DNA of 38,055 bases from Parvibaculum sp049303435 (lineage in GTDB: Bacteria; Pseudomonadota; Alphaproteobacteria; Parvibaculales; Parvibaculaceae), in the NCBI GenBank assembly GCA_049303435.1, contig JBAQNC010000313.1:1-38055 (forward strand), given 5' to 3'. How positions within the stretch are numbered: the first letter of the stretch is position 1; each line of letters starts with the position of its first letter. The position numbers and the translations under genes were made by a program. Of this stretch, positions 13,695 to 22,232 are shown piece by piece. Below the pieces are notes generated by a model that was not told the origin of the DNA, did no database searches, and was given only the letters and a program-made list of their open reading frames with translations.

Positions 13695-15953
13695 ATGAAT
13701 TCGACACCTGTCATGAACAGGCTATCGGCGATCCTCCCCGGACTTGTTCTGGTGCTGGGGCTCGTCCTGTCGATTTACGACCTCCAGGGATTTTCGACAG
13801 GCCTGCAAAATCAGGTGTTTGACGCCTATCAGCGCATAGAGCCCCGCGCCGCCGCCGCAAACGGCCCACGCACGGTCTATGTCGATATCGGCGCGGACAG
13901 CGCCAGCGAGTTCGGCGCCTGGCCCTGGCCCGACAAGCGCCTCAACCAGCTCATTTCCGCCATCAAGGAAGGCGGCGCCAGCGCCATCCTGCTCGACATG
14001 CCCCTGTCGGAAGAAGACCGCACCTCGCGCGGCGAACTCGTGAAGCTTTGGGGGGCGCTCGACACGCCGACCGCAGCCGAATTGCAGATGGGGCTCGCAG
14101 ACCTGCCCGACTACACACAGACGCTGACCAGCCTGCTTGGCGAAACCCCTTCCGTCGTCTCCTTCGAACCGGGCAAATCCTCGATCGGCGCAACGCGCCT
14201 GCCCTCGCCCAAAGCGGCGCTCGCCTCGGAAGGCAGCGACGCGCGGCACTATGCGCGCAACTATGACACATGGCGCACGAGCCTTGCCGGCATGGAAGCC
14301 GCCGCGCGCGGCAACGGCGCGACATTGCCCGCCCGCATCTCCGGCACGACGGTGCGCGAGCTGCCGCTGATCATCAAGCTCAACGGACAGCTTTTTCCCT
14401 CGAACGTGCTTGAAACGCTGCGCGTCTATCGCGGGGCGACAAGTTTTCACGCCAATGTGGCCGAACCCGAAAACGGCTTCGCCATCGGCATGGAGCCCGG
14501 CATCGACAATGTCACCATCGACGACACCGGCCTGACCACGCCGACGCGCCCCGACGGCACCTTCACGCTTTACTTCGGCGGACCGGCGACACGCATCGAA
14601 GTCTCGGCGGCCAAAATCCTGAACCATGACGAAAACGCGCCCTCGCTCGGCGGCAAGATCGTCGTGATCGGCGTCTCGGCCAATGGCAAGGACCGCTATT
14701 ACAACACGCCCATCGGCGTCGAGATGTCGTCCGGCGCGATTGCCGCCAACGCCATCGACCAGATCCTGCAGGGCAGCTTTCTGACGACGCCGGGCTGGGC
14801 GTCGCTGGCCGAACAACTCTTCATCTTCATCGGCGGCATTATCGTCATCTTCGCGGTTGGTCGTTTCCGCTTCCGCTTCAGCTTCCTTCTGACCGCAGTA
14901 CTCGTCGCCACCGCCGCCTATGGCTCCTGGTACGCCTTCGACACTTACCGCTGGCTGATCGATCCGGCGCTGGGCAGCGTCACGCTGATCGTCGCAAACC
15001 TGACCGGCGCGCTGATGTACCGCCTGCAATCGGAAGAACACACCCGTTTCGTCGATGGTCAGTTCGCCAAGCGCCTCTCCTCGAGCGGCCTTGCCAAGAT
15101 GCATGCCCACCCGAACCTCATCAACGAGGAAGGCGAGCTGAAGCCCGTGACGTCGCTGGTGGTGGGCCTGCGCGGCTTCAACATCATCTCGGACCGCTAT
15201 CTGGAAGATCCCAAGGCCTATGCCGACATTCTCAATCGCTTCTTCTCGCCCATGACCAAGATCGTGCTCGACCGCAACGGCATGGTCGACCGCACGGTGA
15301 GCGACACGATGTTTGCGGTATGGAACGCGCCATTCGATGTTTCGGACCATGCGTCCCGCGCCTGCGACGCGGCGCTGCGCATGGTGGAAAACCTCGAAGC
15401 CCTCAACGAGTTCCTCGAAACGGACGCGCTGCGCCAGCATCTGAGCCATGTGCCGCTCAGCCTTTCCATCGGCATCGACAGCGGCATGGCGATCACCGGC
15501 AATATGGGCGCTATCCTGCGCTTCGACTATGGCGTGCTGGGCGAGCCCGTGAGCTTCGGCGCCTATCTGCAACGCAATGCCCGCAACTACGGCCCGGCCA
15601 TCATCGTCGGCGAAGGCACGCAGCGCGTCATCGGCGACCGCTATGCTCTGCTGGAAATCGACCTCATCTCGACGCCGCGCCACCCGGAAGGTCGCCGCAT
15701 CTTCGCGCTGCTGGGCGACCCGATCATGCGCGCCAATCCAAAATTCCGCGCGCTGCAGGAAGCGCATGCGCTGATCTTCTCGGCCTATCGCAACAAGCGC
15801 TGGGCAGATGCGCGCGCCGCCATCGCCGAATGCCGCAAGCTCAATGGCGCCATCTCCACGCTTTACGATTTCTACGAAGCGCGGATCGCCCAATATGAGA
15901 CAAACCCGCCCGGCGATCACTGGAACGGCTCCTGGTTTGCCGGACGTATCTAG
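13695..15953 (+). CDS. CHASE2 sensor with degenerate class III cyclase domain
   Basis: A 752-residue membrane receptor. One membrane helix (about 10-30) leads into a periplasmic CHASE2 domain (about 36-360), then three helices (about 372-388, 396-413 and 424-442) and a cytoplasmic cyclase-homology domain (about 485-660). The cyclase core has lost several catalytic positions: the first metal Asp is Gly491 (LVVGLRGF), the transition-state Asn is Ser620 and the Arg is Tyr624 (PVSFGAYL). The second metal Asp remains (Asp537, SDTMFAVW), and the purine-selecting Lys position is Arg533. Family members normally make cAMP; this one is probably inactive as a cyclase and may bind nucleotide or regulate a partner. 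It stands alone after the cytochrome c terminator, with a weak ribosome site. Confidence 0.88.
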   Translation: MNSTPVMNRLSAILPGLVLVLGLVLSIYDLQGFSTGLQNQVFDAYQRIEPRAAAANGPRTVYVDIGADSASEFGAWPWPDKRLNQLISAIKEGGASAILLDMPLSEEDRTSRGELVKLWGALDTPTAAELQMGLADLPDYTQTLTSLLGETPSVVSFEPGKSSIGATRLPSPKAALASEGSDARHYARNYDTWRTSLAGMEAAARGNGATLPARISGTTVRELPLIIKLNGQLFPSNVLETLRVYRGATSFHANVAEPENGFAIGMEPGIDNVTIDDTGLTTPTRPDGTFTLYFGGPATRIEVSAAKILNHDENAPSLGGKIVVIGVSANGKDRYYNTPIGVEMSSGAIAANAIDQILQGSFLTTPGWASLAEQLFIFIGGIIVIFAVGRFRFRFSFLLTAVLVATAAYGSWYAFDTYRWLIDPALGSVTLIVANLTGALMYRLQSEEHTRFVDGQFAKRLSSSGLAKMHAHPNLINEEGELKPVTSLVVGLRGFNIISDRYLEDPKAYADILNRFFSPMTKIVLDRNGMVDRTVSDTMFAVWNAPFDVSDHASRACDAALRMVENLEALNEFLETDALRQHLSHVPLSLSIGIDSGMAITGNMGAILRFDYGVLGEPVSFGAYLQRNARNYGPAIIVGEGTQRVIGDRYALLEIDLISTPRHPEGRRIFALLGDPIMRANPKFRALQEAHALIFSAYRNKRWADARAAIAECRKLNGAISTLYDFYEARIAQYETNPPGDHWNGSWFAGRI

Positions 15954-16061
15954 GCAATTTGCGCCAGAGCGAATTTAGTCCCGCATTGAACCGCGCTTGG
16001 GACTTGGCGCGGCTCGCACAACACGGCATCATCGCGCCAGTTGAAGCGAGGCCGCCCACCC

Positions 16062-17045
16062 ATGCGTGATATTTCAGTCGAGATCGAAACCTGGCCGATT
16101 GCCGGGTCCTTCACCATTTCTCGCGGATCGAAAACCGAAGCCGAAGTCATCACCGTCACCATTCGCGACGGCGACCATGTGGGCCGCGGCGAATGTGTGC
16201 CCTATGGGCGCTACCATGAAACAGTGAAGGACGTCGCCGCCTCGATCAAGGCGATCGCCATGTCTCTTGGAGAGGACCTCACACGCGAAACCCTGCAACG
16301 CTCGATGGCGCGCGGCGCGGGCCGCAATGCGCTCGATTGCGCGCTCTGGGATCTCGAAGCCAAGATGAGCGGCACGCCGGTCTGGCAGCTCGCGGGTCTC
16401 GCCAAACCCCACACGCTCAAGACCGCCTATACGCTGAGCCTCGACACGCCCGACGCCATGCTGAAGGCGGCGCAGGCGCAGGCCCATCGCCCGCTTCTCA
16501 AGCTCAAGATCGGCGGCACCGGCGACGACATCGCCCGCGTCGCCGCCGTGCGCAAGGGCGCGCCGGACGCGCAGTTAATCGTCGACGCCAATGAAGGCTG
16601 GACCGCCGACAATGTACTGGACATGGCGACGGCGCTTGCCGCCTATGATGTGGCGCTGATCGAACAGCCACTGCCTGTGAAAGAGGACGAAGCCCTGCGC
16701 GGGCTGAAGTCGCCTATCTCCTTTTGCGCCGATGAAAGCGCGCATGGGCTGGAAGGCATGACGCGACTGGTGGGACTCTACGACTACATCAACGTCAAGC
16801 TCGACAAGACCGGCGGCCTCACCGAAGCGCTCTGCGTTGTGCGCTGCGCCAGACGACGCAACTTGAAGCTCATGGTCGGCTGCATGGTCGCCACCTCGCT
16901 CGCCATGGCGCCCGCCATGCTGATTGCGCAGGACGCAGAATTCGTCGATCTCGACGGCCCCCTGCTGCTGGCAAGAGACCGCAAGCACGGCATCCGCTTT
17001 ACAGGCAGTGTGATGGATCCGGCGGAACGCGAGTTGTGGGGCTGA
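16062..17045 (+). CDS. Dipeptide epimerase (L-Ala-D/L-Glu epimerase type), enolase superfamily
   Basis: A 327-residue muconate-lactonising-subgroup enzyme. The N-terminal capping domain spans about 1-115 and the barrel follows. The catalytic KLK lies at 147-149 (LLKLKIGG). Metal ligands are Asp175 (VDANEGW), Glu201 (IEQPL) and Asp224 (ADES), and the opposing lysine motif is NVKLDKTGG (244-252). This set is typical of L-Ala-D/L-Glu epimerases, which invert the Glu residue in murein-derived dipeptides during peptidoglycan recycling. Substrate specificity could differ. I use the ATG at 16062; an in-frame TTG at 16041 would add seven residues. No partner ligase or peptidase gene is adjacent. Confidence 0.87.
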   Translation: MRDISVEIETWPIAGSFTISRGSKTEAEVITVTIRDGDHVGRGECVPYGRYHETVKDVAASIKAIAMSLGEDLTRETLQRSMARGAGRNALDCALWDLEAKMSGTPVWQLAGLAKPHTLKTAYTLSLDTPDAMLKAAQAQAHRPLLKLKIGGTGDDIARVAAVRKGAPDAQLIVDANEGWTADNVLDMATALAAYDVALIEQPLPVKEDEALRGLKSPISFCADESAHGLEGMTRLVGLYDYINVKLDKTGGLTEALCVVRCARRRNLKLMVGCMVATSLAMAPAMLIAQDAEFVDLDGPLLLARDRKHGIRFTGSVMDPAERELWG

Positions 17046-17055
17046 GGAAAGAAAA

Positions 17056-17172
17056 CCCCTCACCCAACCCTCTCCCAGAGGGAGAGGGCTATATGCAAAT
17101 GACTTCAGCTCATTTCCCCTCTCCCTTTGGGAGAGGGAGGGACCCGCGCCAAAGGCGCGGGAGGGTGAGGGT
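17056..17172. repeat. Three-hairpin intergenic repeat between convergent genes
   Basis: CCCTCTCCC-AGA-GGGAGAGGG (17068-17088), CCCTCTCCC-TTT-GGGAGAGGG (17117-17137) and CCCGCGCC-AAA-GGCGCGGG (17143-17161) follow one another, enclosed by CCCCTCACCC and GGGTGAGGG. The whole is roughly palindromic and fills the gap between the epimerase and the MDR oxidoreductase. It is likely to stop transcription from both sides. Confidence 0.75.
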
Positions 17173-17177
17173 CTTCC

Positions 17178-18179
17178 TCAACCGATATTCAGCACGATCT
17201 TGCCGAAATGCGATGCGCCCTGCATGAGCTTCAGCGCTTCGGGGAACTCTTCCAGCGAGAACCGCTGGTCGATCACGGGATGAATGTCGTTCTGCTCGAT
17301 GGCGCGGAACATGTCGTCGACCATCGCACGACTGCCCACGGTGACGCCGGAGATTCTGGCGTTCTGCGAAAAGATCGCCGCGACATTGAGATCCTTTGTC
17401 ATGCCGGTCAGCAAGCCGATGACGGCGATGTGACCGCCGAGGCGAATGGCGGCAATCGACTGCGGGAACGTATCCGCCCCGCCCACTTCGATCACATGAT
17501 CGACGCCGCGACCGCCCGTCAGCTTGCGCGCTTCGCCGGACCAATCTGGCGTCTTCTTGTAGTTGATGAATTCATCTGCCCCGAGAGTTTTGGCGCGTTC
17601 GAGCTTTTCGTCCGACGACGAGGTAACAATGACGCGCGCGCCCGCAGCCTTGGCAAATTGGAGGGCGAAGATCGAAACGCCACCCGTGCCCTGCACCAGC
17701 ACCGTATCGCCCGCCTTGAGCTTGCCTTCGACAAACAACCCGCGCCAGGCGGTCAGCGCCGCACAAGGCAGACAGGCGACTTCTTCATCGCTGAGATTCT
17801 TCGGCGCAATCGACACGCCTTCGGCGGATACTTTCAGATAGTCCGACGCGCAACCATCGTAAGGACTCCCGAGCGCGGCAAGACCCGCAGGCGTCGGCTC
17901 GCCCGACAGCCAATGCGGAAAGAAACTCGGCGCGACGCGATCACCGACCTTGACGCGGCTGACGCCAGCGCCAACCTCGACCACTTCGCCCGCGCCATCC
18001 GACAGCGGCACGAAGGGCATATTGCCGCCCATGTAGCTCACGATCGCCAGATCGCGATAGTTGAGCGAGGCCGCCTTGAGACGCACGACGACTTCGCCAA
18101 GGCCAGCCCTGGGCACATCGCGTTCGACCAGTTTCAGATTTTCGATACCCACCGCATTTTGCAGTTCATAGGCACGCAT
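17178..18179 (-). CDS. Zinc-independent MDR-family NAD(P)-dependent oxidoreductase
   Basis: A 333-residue medium-chain dehydrogenase/reductase. The N-terminal GroES-like domain has SLNYRDLAIV, where zinc alcohol dehydrogenases carry a catalytic Cys, and no structural-zinc Cys cluster, so it belongs to the quinone reductase/enoyl reductase side. The Rossmann part has VLVQGTGGVSIFALQFAKAAG (about 160-180) and SSSDEKLERAKTLGAD, where lack of an acid at the ribose position suggests NADPH. It probably reduces a C=C bond or quinone, or oxidises an alcohol; the substrate cannot be told. It ends against the repeat at 17056 and lies downstream of the dioxygenase gene on the same strand across another repeat. 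Confidence 0.85.
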   Translation of the reverse strand: MRAYELQNAVGIENLKLVERDVPRAGLGEVVVRLKAASLNYRDLAIVSYMGGNMPFVPLSDGAGEVVEVGAGVSRVKVGDRVAPSFFPHWLSGEPTPAGLAALGSPYDGCASDYLKVSAEGVSIAPKNLSDEEVACLPCAALTAWRGLFVEGKLKAGDTVLVQGTGGVSIFALQFAKAAGARVIVTSSSDEKLERAKTLGADEFINYKKTPDWSGEARKLTGGRGVDHVIEVGGADTFPQSIAAIRLGGHIAVIGLLTGMTKDLNVAAIFSQNARISGVTVGSRAMVDDMFRAIEQNDIHPVIDQRFSLEEFPEALKLMQGASHFGKIVLNIG

Positions 18180-18305
18180 GGTGCAATCTCCCGTTTTCCA
18201 AATTTCGTTGCCCCAAGTACTGCGGAGGAAAATGCGTCTGTCAAATGGGAGTGAGTTGACGTTGGGGAGACGCGGCGTCCGAGTTGCGTTTCATCAACAC
18301 AGGAA

Positions 18306-18424
18306 AACCCCTCTCCCATTGGGAGAGGGAAGAGCGAACGCAAGTGAGCGGAGGGTGAGGTTCTTGAGGCAAGGCCGAACTTCAAAAAAGCCCCTCACCC
18401 AACCCTCTCCCTGAGGGAGAGGGC
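18306..18424. repeat. Paired CCCTCTCCC hairpins between two minus-strand genes
   Basis: CCCTCTCCC-ATT-GGGAGAGGG at 18309-18329 and CCCTCTCCC-TGA-GGGAGAGGG at 18403-18423 bracket about 70 bases that include GGGTGAGG and CCCCTCACCC. It belongs to the same class as 17056 and 20537. It separates the dioxygenase gene from the MDR gene, so these are probably separate transcripts. Confidence 0.75.
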
Positions 18425-18430
18425 TTAATC

Positions 18431-19288
18431 TCAAACCGGACGGTCGCCCTTGATTTGCGTGCGGTGCATGACACGCCGTTCTGCGCCGTTGAAACTGTCG
18501 CGACGATGGATCGTGCAGCGATTGTCCCAGACCAGAAGATCGCCGACCCTCCACTGATGCGTCCAGGTGAATTCGGGCTTCGTGCAATGCGCCCAGAGCG
18601 CGTCGAGCAACGCTTCGCTGGCCTCAACGTCCATCCCCTGCACATAACCGTTGAGACGACGCCCGAGATAAAGCGCCTTGCCGCCGGTGACGGGATGGGT
18701 GCGGATCATCGGATGTTTCGCGCCCGGCGCCTCGCGCACATCGACAACCTCGCCCGCGCCTGCGCGCAATTCGCCGACGCTGGTGGTGCTGCTGTCATGA
18801 TTGCAGACGCGGTTTGCAATTTCGCAGCGCAGATCGTCCGGCAATGTTTCCAGCGCCTTGTACATATTGCCGAAACTGGTGTCGCCGCCCGTGCGCGGAA
18901 TTTCGCGTGCGTTGAGTACGCTGGCCATCGGCGGTTCATCGACATATGACATATCAGTATGCCATTCGGCTTCCTTGTCGCCCAGAGCGCCAATAGGTTT
19001 GCCGTCTTCGATGACGTTGGAAATGATCCAGATTTCGGGCCGCGATTTTTCCTGTGCGCCCGCCATGTCGGTGGCGCTGGCCGGCGCAATGTCGAGCGCG
19101 CCGAAATGCTGCGAGAAAAGGATCAGTTCGTCGTCGGTGAGTTTCTGGTCGCGAAACAGCAGAACGGAATGATCGAGCCAGGCTTGCTCGATGGCGTCGA
19201 ATTCTTCGACCGACAAGGGTTGCGTGAGATCGACCCCGCGCACTTCAGCACCCAGCGCCGCTCCCGTTGGAATGACTTCCATTGTCAT
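18431..19288 (-). CDS. TauD/TfdA-family Fe(II)/2-oxoglutarate-dependent dioxygenase
   Basis: A 285-residue enzyme of usual length. The iron triad is His110 and Asp112 (EWHTDMSY) and His261 (CTIHRRD); the 2-oxoglutarate-binding Arg is probably Arg276 (RVMHRTQ). VRGVDLTQPLS near the N-terminus and NRCTIHRRDSF are family blocks. Members hydroxylate substrates such as taurine, 2,4-D or other acids, releasing sulphite or phenol; the substrate is not determinable here. I start at the ATG at 19288, with GAGG just upstream; a start at 19303 has none. The start lies inside the end of the MFS gene, so the transporter and dioxygenase may be coupled and share a substrate. Confidence 0.88.
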   Translation of the reverse strand: MTMEVIPTGAALGAEVRGVDLTQPLSVEEFDAIEQAWLDHSVLLFRDQKLTDDELILFSQHFGALDIAPASATDMAGAQEKSRPEIWIISNVIEDGKPIGALGDKEAEWHTDMSYVDEPPMASVLNAREIPRTGGDTSFGNMYKALETLPDDLRCEIANRVCNHDSSTTSVGELRAGAGEVVDVREAPGAKHPMIRTHPVTGGKALYLGRRLNGYVQGMDVEASEALLDALWAHCTKPEFTWTHQWRVGDLLVWDNRCTIHRRDSFNGAERRVMHRTQIKGDRPV

Positions 19289-20471
19289 GATCCTCGTCCT
19301 CACCCTCGTCTCTCAATAATTCGCCGCCGCTCCAGCGACCGGCAAGGAGCAGACATCCGACAAGCGCTACCGCGCCAGCGCCCGAAGCCAGCCAATAGGC
19401 ATGCGCGCCATAGGCTTGATATAGGCTTCCAGCCGCCAGTGTCATCCCCCCCATGATCACACCTGCCGAAAGAGAAGCATAAAGACTCTGCCCTGTCGCG
19501 GCGAGAGAGCTTGGCGTGGAACGGCTAATGAAATGGATGGCCCCCAGATGCGCCGCACAATAGGTCAGCGCATGCAGCACCTGAAGCGGAAAAAGCACAT
19601 AGAGCGACGGGTTGAGGGCGGTGAGACCCCAGCGCAAGACAGCCGCGCCCGCACCCAGCGCCATCAGGCGCGGCGCGCCGACCCGCGCCACCACGGGAGC
19701 GGAAAAGGCAAACAGGATGATCTCGGCGACGACACCAACGCCCCAGAGGAGACCGATGGTCGTGTCGGCATAACCCTGACGCTGCCAATTCAACGTACCG
19801 AACGCGTAATATACGGCGTGGCTGGACTGGATGATGCTGGCCGTCGTGATGCCCAGCATGAAAACGGGCTGGCGCAGAATATCGAAAATGCCCTTGAGCG
19901 GATTGCCGCGTGACCGTCTCTTGCGTCGCGTCGGCAGCTCCGGCGCCAGCAGATAGGCGCCGACAAGATTGATGGCGATCGCGCCGATCAGACACAAGGC
20001 GATGACGGCGCTCGTATTGAAACCGAGAAGCCAGCCCGTGCCCGAACTGCCGACGATGAAGGTGATCGAACACCAGAGCCGCACACGGCCATAGTCGATC
20101 CCCTGCTCATGCGCCGCCCGCATGGCGATGGTTTCGATCAATGGCGTAATCGACGGCCACAGGGCCATCAGGACGAGCGTCACGCCGAAAATCTGCCAGA
20201 AGCCTTCGGTGAAAAGAAACAGGCCGACCGAGGCGAGCGAGGCCCAGGAAAGCGCGATGACCACACGGCGACGATCGTCCAGCCGATCGGCGATCAGTGC
20301 AAAGAGCGGTCCGGCCACGATGCGCAGAAACATGGTGGCGGCGATGATGATGGAAATTTCCTGAGGGCCCAGCCCCTTGTATTTCAGCCAGACCGGAAAG
20401 AACGGCATCTGCACCCCGCCAAAGAGGCAGAGGGACGCATAAAAGAGCGACAGGCGTATGGAGAGCGACAT
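19245..20471 (-). CDS. MFS transporter, HcaT/LacY-like (MFS_1-like)
   Basis: A 408-residue protein with about twelve membrane helices. It opens with SLFYASLCLFGGVQMPFFPVWL, very like the first helix of the phenylpropionate transporter HcaT and nucleoside symporters. RIVAGPLFALIADRLDDRRR (about 50-69) is the conserved loop between helices 2 and 3, and RVRLWCSITFIVGS follows helix 4. It should be a proton-coupled importer in the inner membrane; the substrate is unknown. The last 25 residues, acidic and Gly/Ser-rich (DEGEDEDHDNG), are not part of the fold and arise where the gene runs 44 bases into the dioxygenase gene. Confidence 0.85.
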   Translation of the reverse strand: MSLSIRLSLFYASLCLFGGVQMPFFPVWLKYKGLGPQEISIIIAATMFLRIVAGPLFALIADRLDDRRRVVIALSWASLASVGLFLFTEGFWQIFGVTLVLMALWPSITPLIETIAMRAAHEQGIDYGRVRLWCSITFIVGSSGTGWLLGFNTSAVIALCLIGAIAINLVGAYLLAPELPTRRKRRSRGNPLKGIFDILRQPVFMLGITTASIIQSSHAVYYAFGTLNWQRQGYADTTIGLLWGVGVVAEIILFAFSAPVVARVGAPRLMALGAGAAVLRWGLTALNPSLYVLFPLQVLHALTYCAAHLGAIHFISRSTPSSLAATGQSLYASLSAGVIMGGMTLAAGSLYQAYGAHAYWLASGAGAVALVGCLLLAGRWSGGELLRDEGEDEDHDNGSHSNGSGAGC

Positions 20472-20536
20472 GGGGGCGGCTCAAATGTTGGGCCGCCCAC
20501 TCATATCTGAAGGGATGGGATTGGCAAGGGGGTAAG

Positions 20537-20643
20537 ACCCTCACCCTCCACGAGCTTTGCTCGCTCCTCCCTCTCCCTTTGGGAGAGGGAAAACCAGGAC
20601 CGACTTCTGGCCCTCTCCCTCTGGGAGAGGGTTGGGTGAGGGT
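20537..20643. repeat. Paired CCCTCTCCC hairpins between rubredoxin and MFS genes
   Basis: CCCTCTCCC-TTT-GGGAGAGGG (about 20569-20589) and CCCTCTCCC-TCT-GGGAGAGGG (about 20611-20631) are enclosed by ACCCTCACCC and GGGTGAGGGT. The element fills most of the 177-base gap and would end the P450-rubredoxin transcript. Confidence 0.75.
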
Positions 20644-20648
20644 CTTCC

Positions 20649-20828
20649 TCAGCCCACCTCGACCATTTCGAATTCGCTCTTGAGGCTGCCGCAATCGGGG
20701 CAGGCCCAGTCTTCATCGATATCTTCCCAGCGGGTGCCGGGCGCTATGCCCTCATCCGGCAGGCCCTCGGCTTCGTCATAGATGAAACCGCAAACCTGAC
20801 ATTCCCATTTGCGCATCGGTTCGGCCAT
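20649..20828 (-). CDS. Rubredoxin
   Basis: A 59-residue protein with one Fe(Cys)4 site: CQVCG (Cys10, Cys13) and CPDCG (Cys43, Cys46), with the usual GFIYDEAEG, GIAPGTRWEDI and DWACPDC spacing. Rubredoxins carry single electrons, typically between an NAD(P)H reductase and an oxygenase such as AlkB. The gene begins 27 bases after the stop of the P450 gene on the same strand, with GGAGCAGGG as ribosome site, so the two are almost certainly cotranscribed. P450s of this type normally use a [2Fe-2S] ferredoxin, so pairing with rubredoxin is notable. No rubredoxin reductase gene is nearby. Confidence 0.95.
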   Translation of the reverse strand: MAEPMRKWECQVCGFIYDEAEGLPDEGIAPGTRWEDIDEDWACPDCGSLKSEFEMVEVG

Positions 20829-20855
20829 TGCCCTGCTCCGTCCTTGTTGCTGGTG

Positions 20856-22124
20856 TCAGTGCATCTTATAGCGCACGGGCACCGACTTCGGACCGCAGAC
20901 GAAGTTCGAAACTGAATTTTGTGGCTTGCCCGCCAGTTCCACAGTATCGACGCGGCGGAGGATTTCTTCCCAGAACGAGCGCATTTCCATACGCGCCAGA
21001 TGCTGGCCGATGCAGACATGCGAGCCATAGCCGAAAGCGACATGCTTGTTGTTGGGACGGTCGATATTGAACTCGAAGGGATCGGCATAGACGTCTTCGT
21101 CACGATTGCCCGACGGATAGCAGAGCATCATCCAGTCGCCCTTGGCGATCTTCTGGCCGCCCACTTCGGCGTCGGCGGTGGCCGAACGCATGAAATGCTT
21201 GACCGGCGTCGCCCAGCGAATCGTCTCCTCGATGAAAGCCGGCAGAAGCGAGGGATCCGCCTTCAGACGCTTGAAGAGATCGGGACGTTCGGCCAGCGCC
21301 CACATGCCCGCCGCCGTCGTGTTCGACGTCGTATCGTGGCCTGCCGAAGCGGCGATAATGTAATAGGACATGGCGGCGAAGTGATCGAGCGGCTGGCCGT
21401 TGATCTGGCCGTTGGCGATGACGCTGGAGAGATCGCCCGTCGGATGGGCGCGGCGGTCTTCGGTGATGGCGTTGAAGTAATTCATGAAGTCGCCGACCGT
21501 TTCCTGCATGGCGGCCATGCCTTCCTCGAAGGTGACTTCCTTGCCCGTGCGGTTGAGATCGGGGTCCTGACTGCCGAAAAGCTCCTGCGTCAGCTTCAGC
21601 ATGCGCGGTTCGTCGGCTTCCGGCACGCCCAGAATTTCCATGATGACATGCAGCGGATAGAGGAAAGCGACGTCTCTGGCGAAATCGCACTGTCCGTTCA
21701 TATCGGCCATGCGATCGACAAAGACTTTCGAGATGTCCTTGATGCGCCCGTCGAGCTTTTTCAGATTTTGCGGCAGGAACCAGGACTGCGTCAGACGGCG
21801 ATAGGCGATGTGATCGGGATTATCCATCTGCACGAGCGAACGGACGAGATGGGGCGAGCCGCCCATCAACTGACGTACTTTCTGGTCCACATCGATATTG
21901 ACCAGCGTCGCGGCCTGATCGCCATTGTGGAAAAGGTCGTTCTGCTTTTCCACGTCCAGAATGTCGGCCTGCTTCGTCACGGCCCAGAATTCCTTGAAGC
22001 CTTCCGGCTCGGCCTTGGCCAGCGGCATTTCCTTGCGGAGGAACTTGAAGGCCTCGTCGACAGGCTTTTCAGCCGCATAGGCGCGCGGATCGACAATGGT
22101 ATTGGCAATGTCCTGCGGGATCAT
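20856..22124 (-). CDS. Cytochrome P450, CYP108 (P450terp)-like
   Basis: A 422-residue soluble bacterial P450. The I-helix oxygen-activation motif is AGHDTT (261-266), the K-helix ExxR is Glu300-Arg303 (ETIR) and the haem loop is FGYGSHVCIGQHLARME with Cys371 as iron ligand. Stretches such as MIPQDIANTIV, YPLHVIMEILGVPE, PVKHFMRSA and YPSGNRDEDV closely follow P450terp (CYP108), which hydroxylates alpha-terpineol; the match is from memory. A hydrophobic terpenoid, alkyl or sterol substrate is plausible. TAAGGAGAGG lies six bases before the ATG. It shares a 108-base intergenic region with a divergent TetR regulator and is followed by a rubredoxin gene. Confidence 0.92.
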   Translation of the reverse strand: MIPQDIANTIVDPRAYAAEKPVDEAFKFLRKEMPLAKAEPEGFKEFWAVTKQADILDVEKQNDLFHNGDQAATLVNIDVDQKVRQLMGGSPHLVRSLVQMDNPDHIAYRRLTQSWFLPQNLKKLDGRIKDISKVFVDRMADMNGQCDFARDVAFLYPLHVIMEILGVPEADEPRMLKLTQELFGSQDPDLNRTGKEVTFEEGMAAMQETVGDFMNYFNAITEDRRAHPTGDLSSVIANGQINGQPLDHFAAMSYYIIAASAGHDTTSNTTAAGMWALAERPDLFKRLKADPSLLPAFIEETIRWATPVKHFMRSATADAEVGGQKIAKGDWMMLCYPSGNRDEDVYADPFEFNIDRPNNKHVAFGYGSHVCIGQHLARMEMRSFWEEILRRVDTVELAGKPQNSVSNFVCGPKSVPVRYKMH

Positions 22125-22195
22125 CTTGAGCCTCTCCTTACATGTTTTCTGGCGCGATCACTCGAAACGTCACGCTTGATTATCCTTGCCGATGA

Positions 22196-22214
22196 TGTTG
22201 CTATACGTCCAACA
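22196..22214. promoter_or_regulatory. Candidate TetR operator TGTTG-N9-CAACA
   Basis: A palindrome with 5-base arms (22196-22200 and 22210-22214) in the divergent P450/TetR promoter region, 18 bases before the TetR start codon. A repressor bound here would block TetR transcription and perhaps that of the P450. The arms are short, so this is only a candidate. Confidence 0.35.
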
Positions 22215-22232
22215 ACTAAGTAAACAGAAAAA

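Noticed and set aside
13722..15920. A 732-codon open frame on the minus strand opposite the CHASE2 protein
   Set aside because: Composition is low-complexity, rich in Arg, Asp, Gly and His, with no domain. It is a shadow of the real GC-rich gene on the plus strand.
20919..22223. A 434-codon plus-strand open frame opposite the P450 gene
   Set aside because: The P450 frame carries all motifs and a perfect ribosome site. The antisense frame has neither domain nor start signal.
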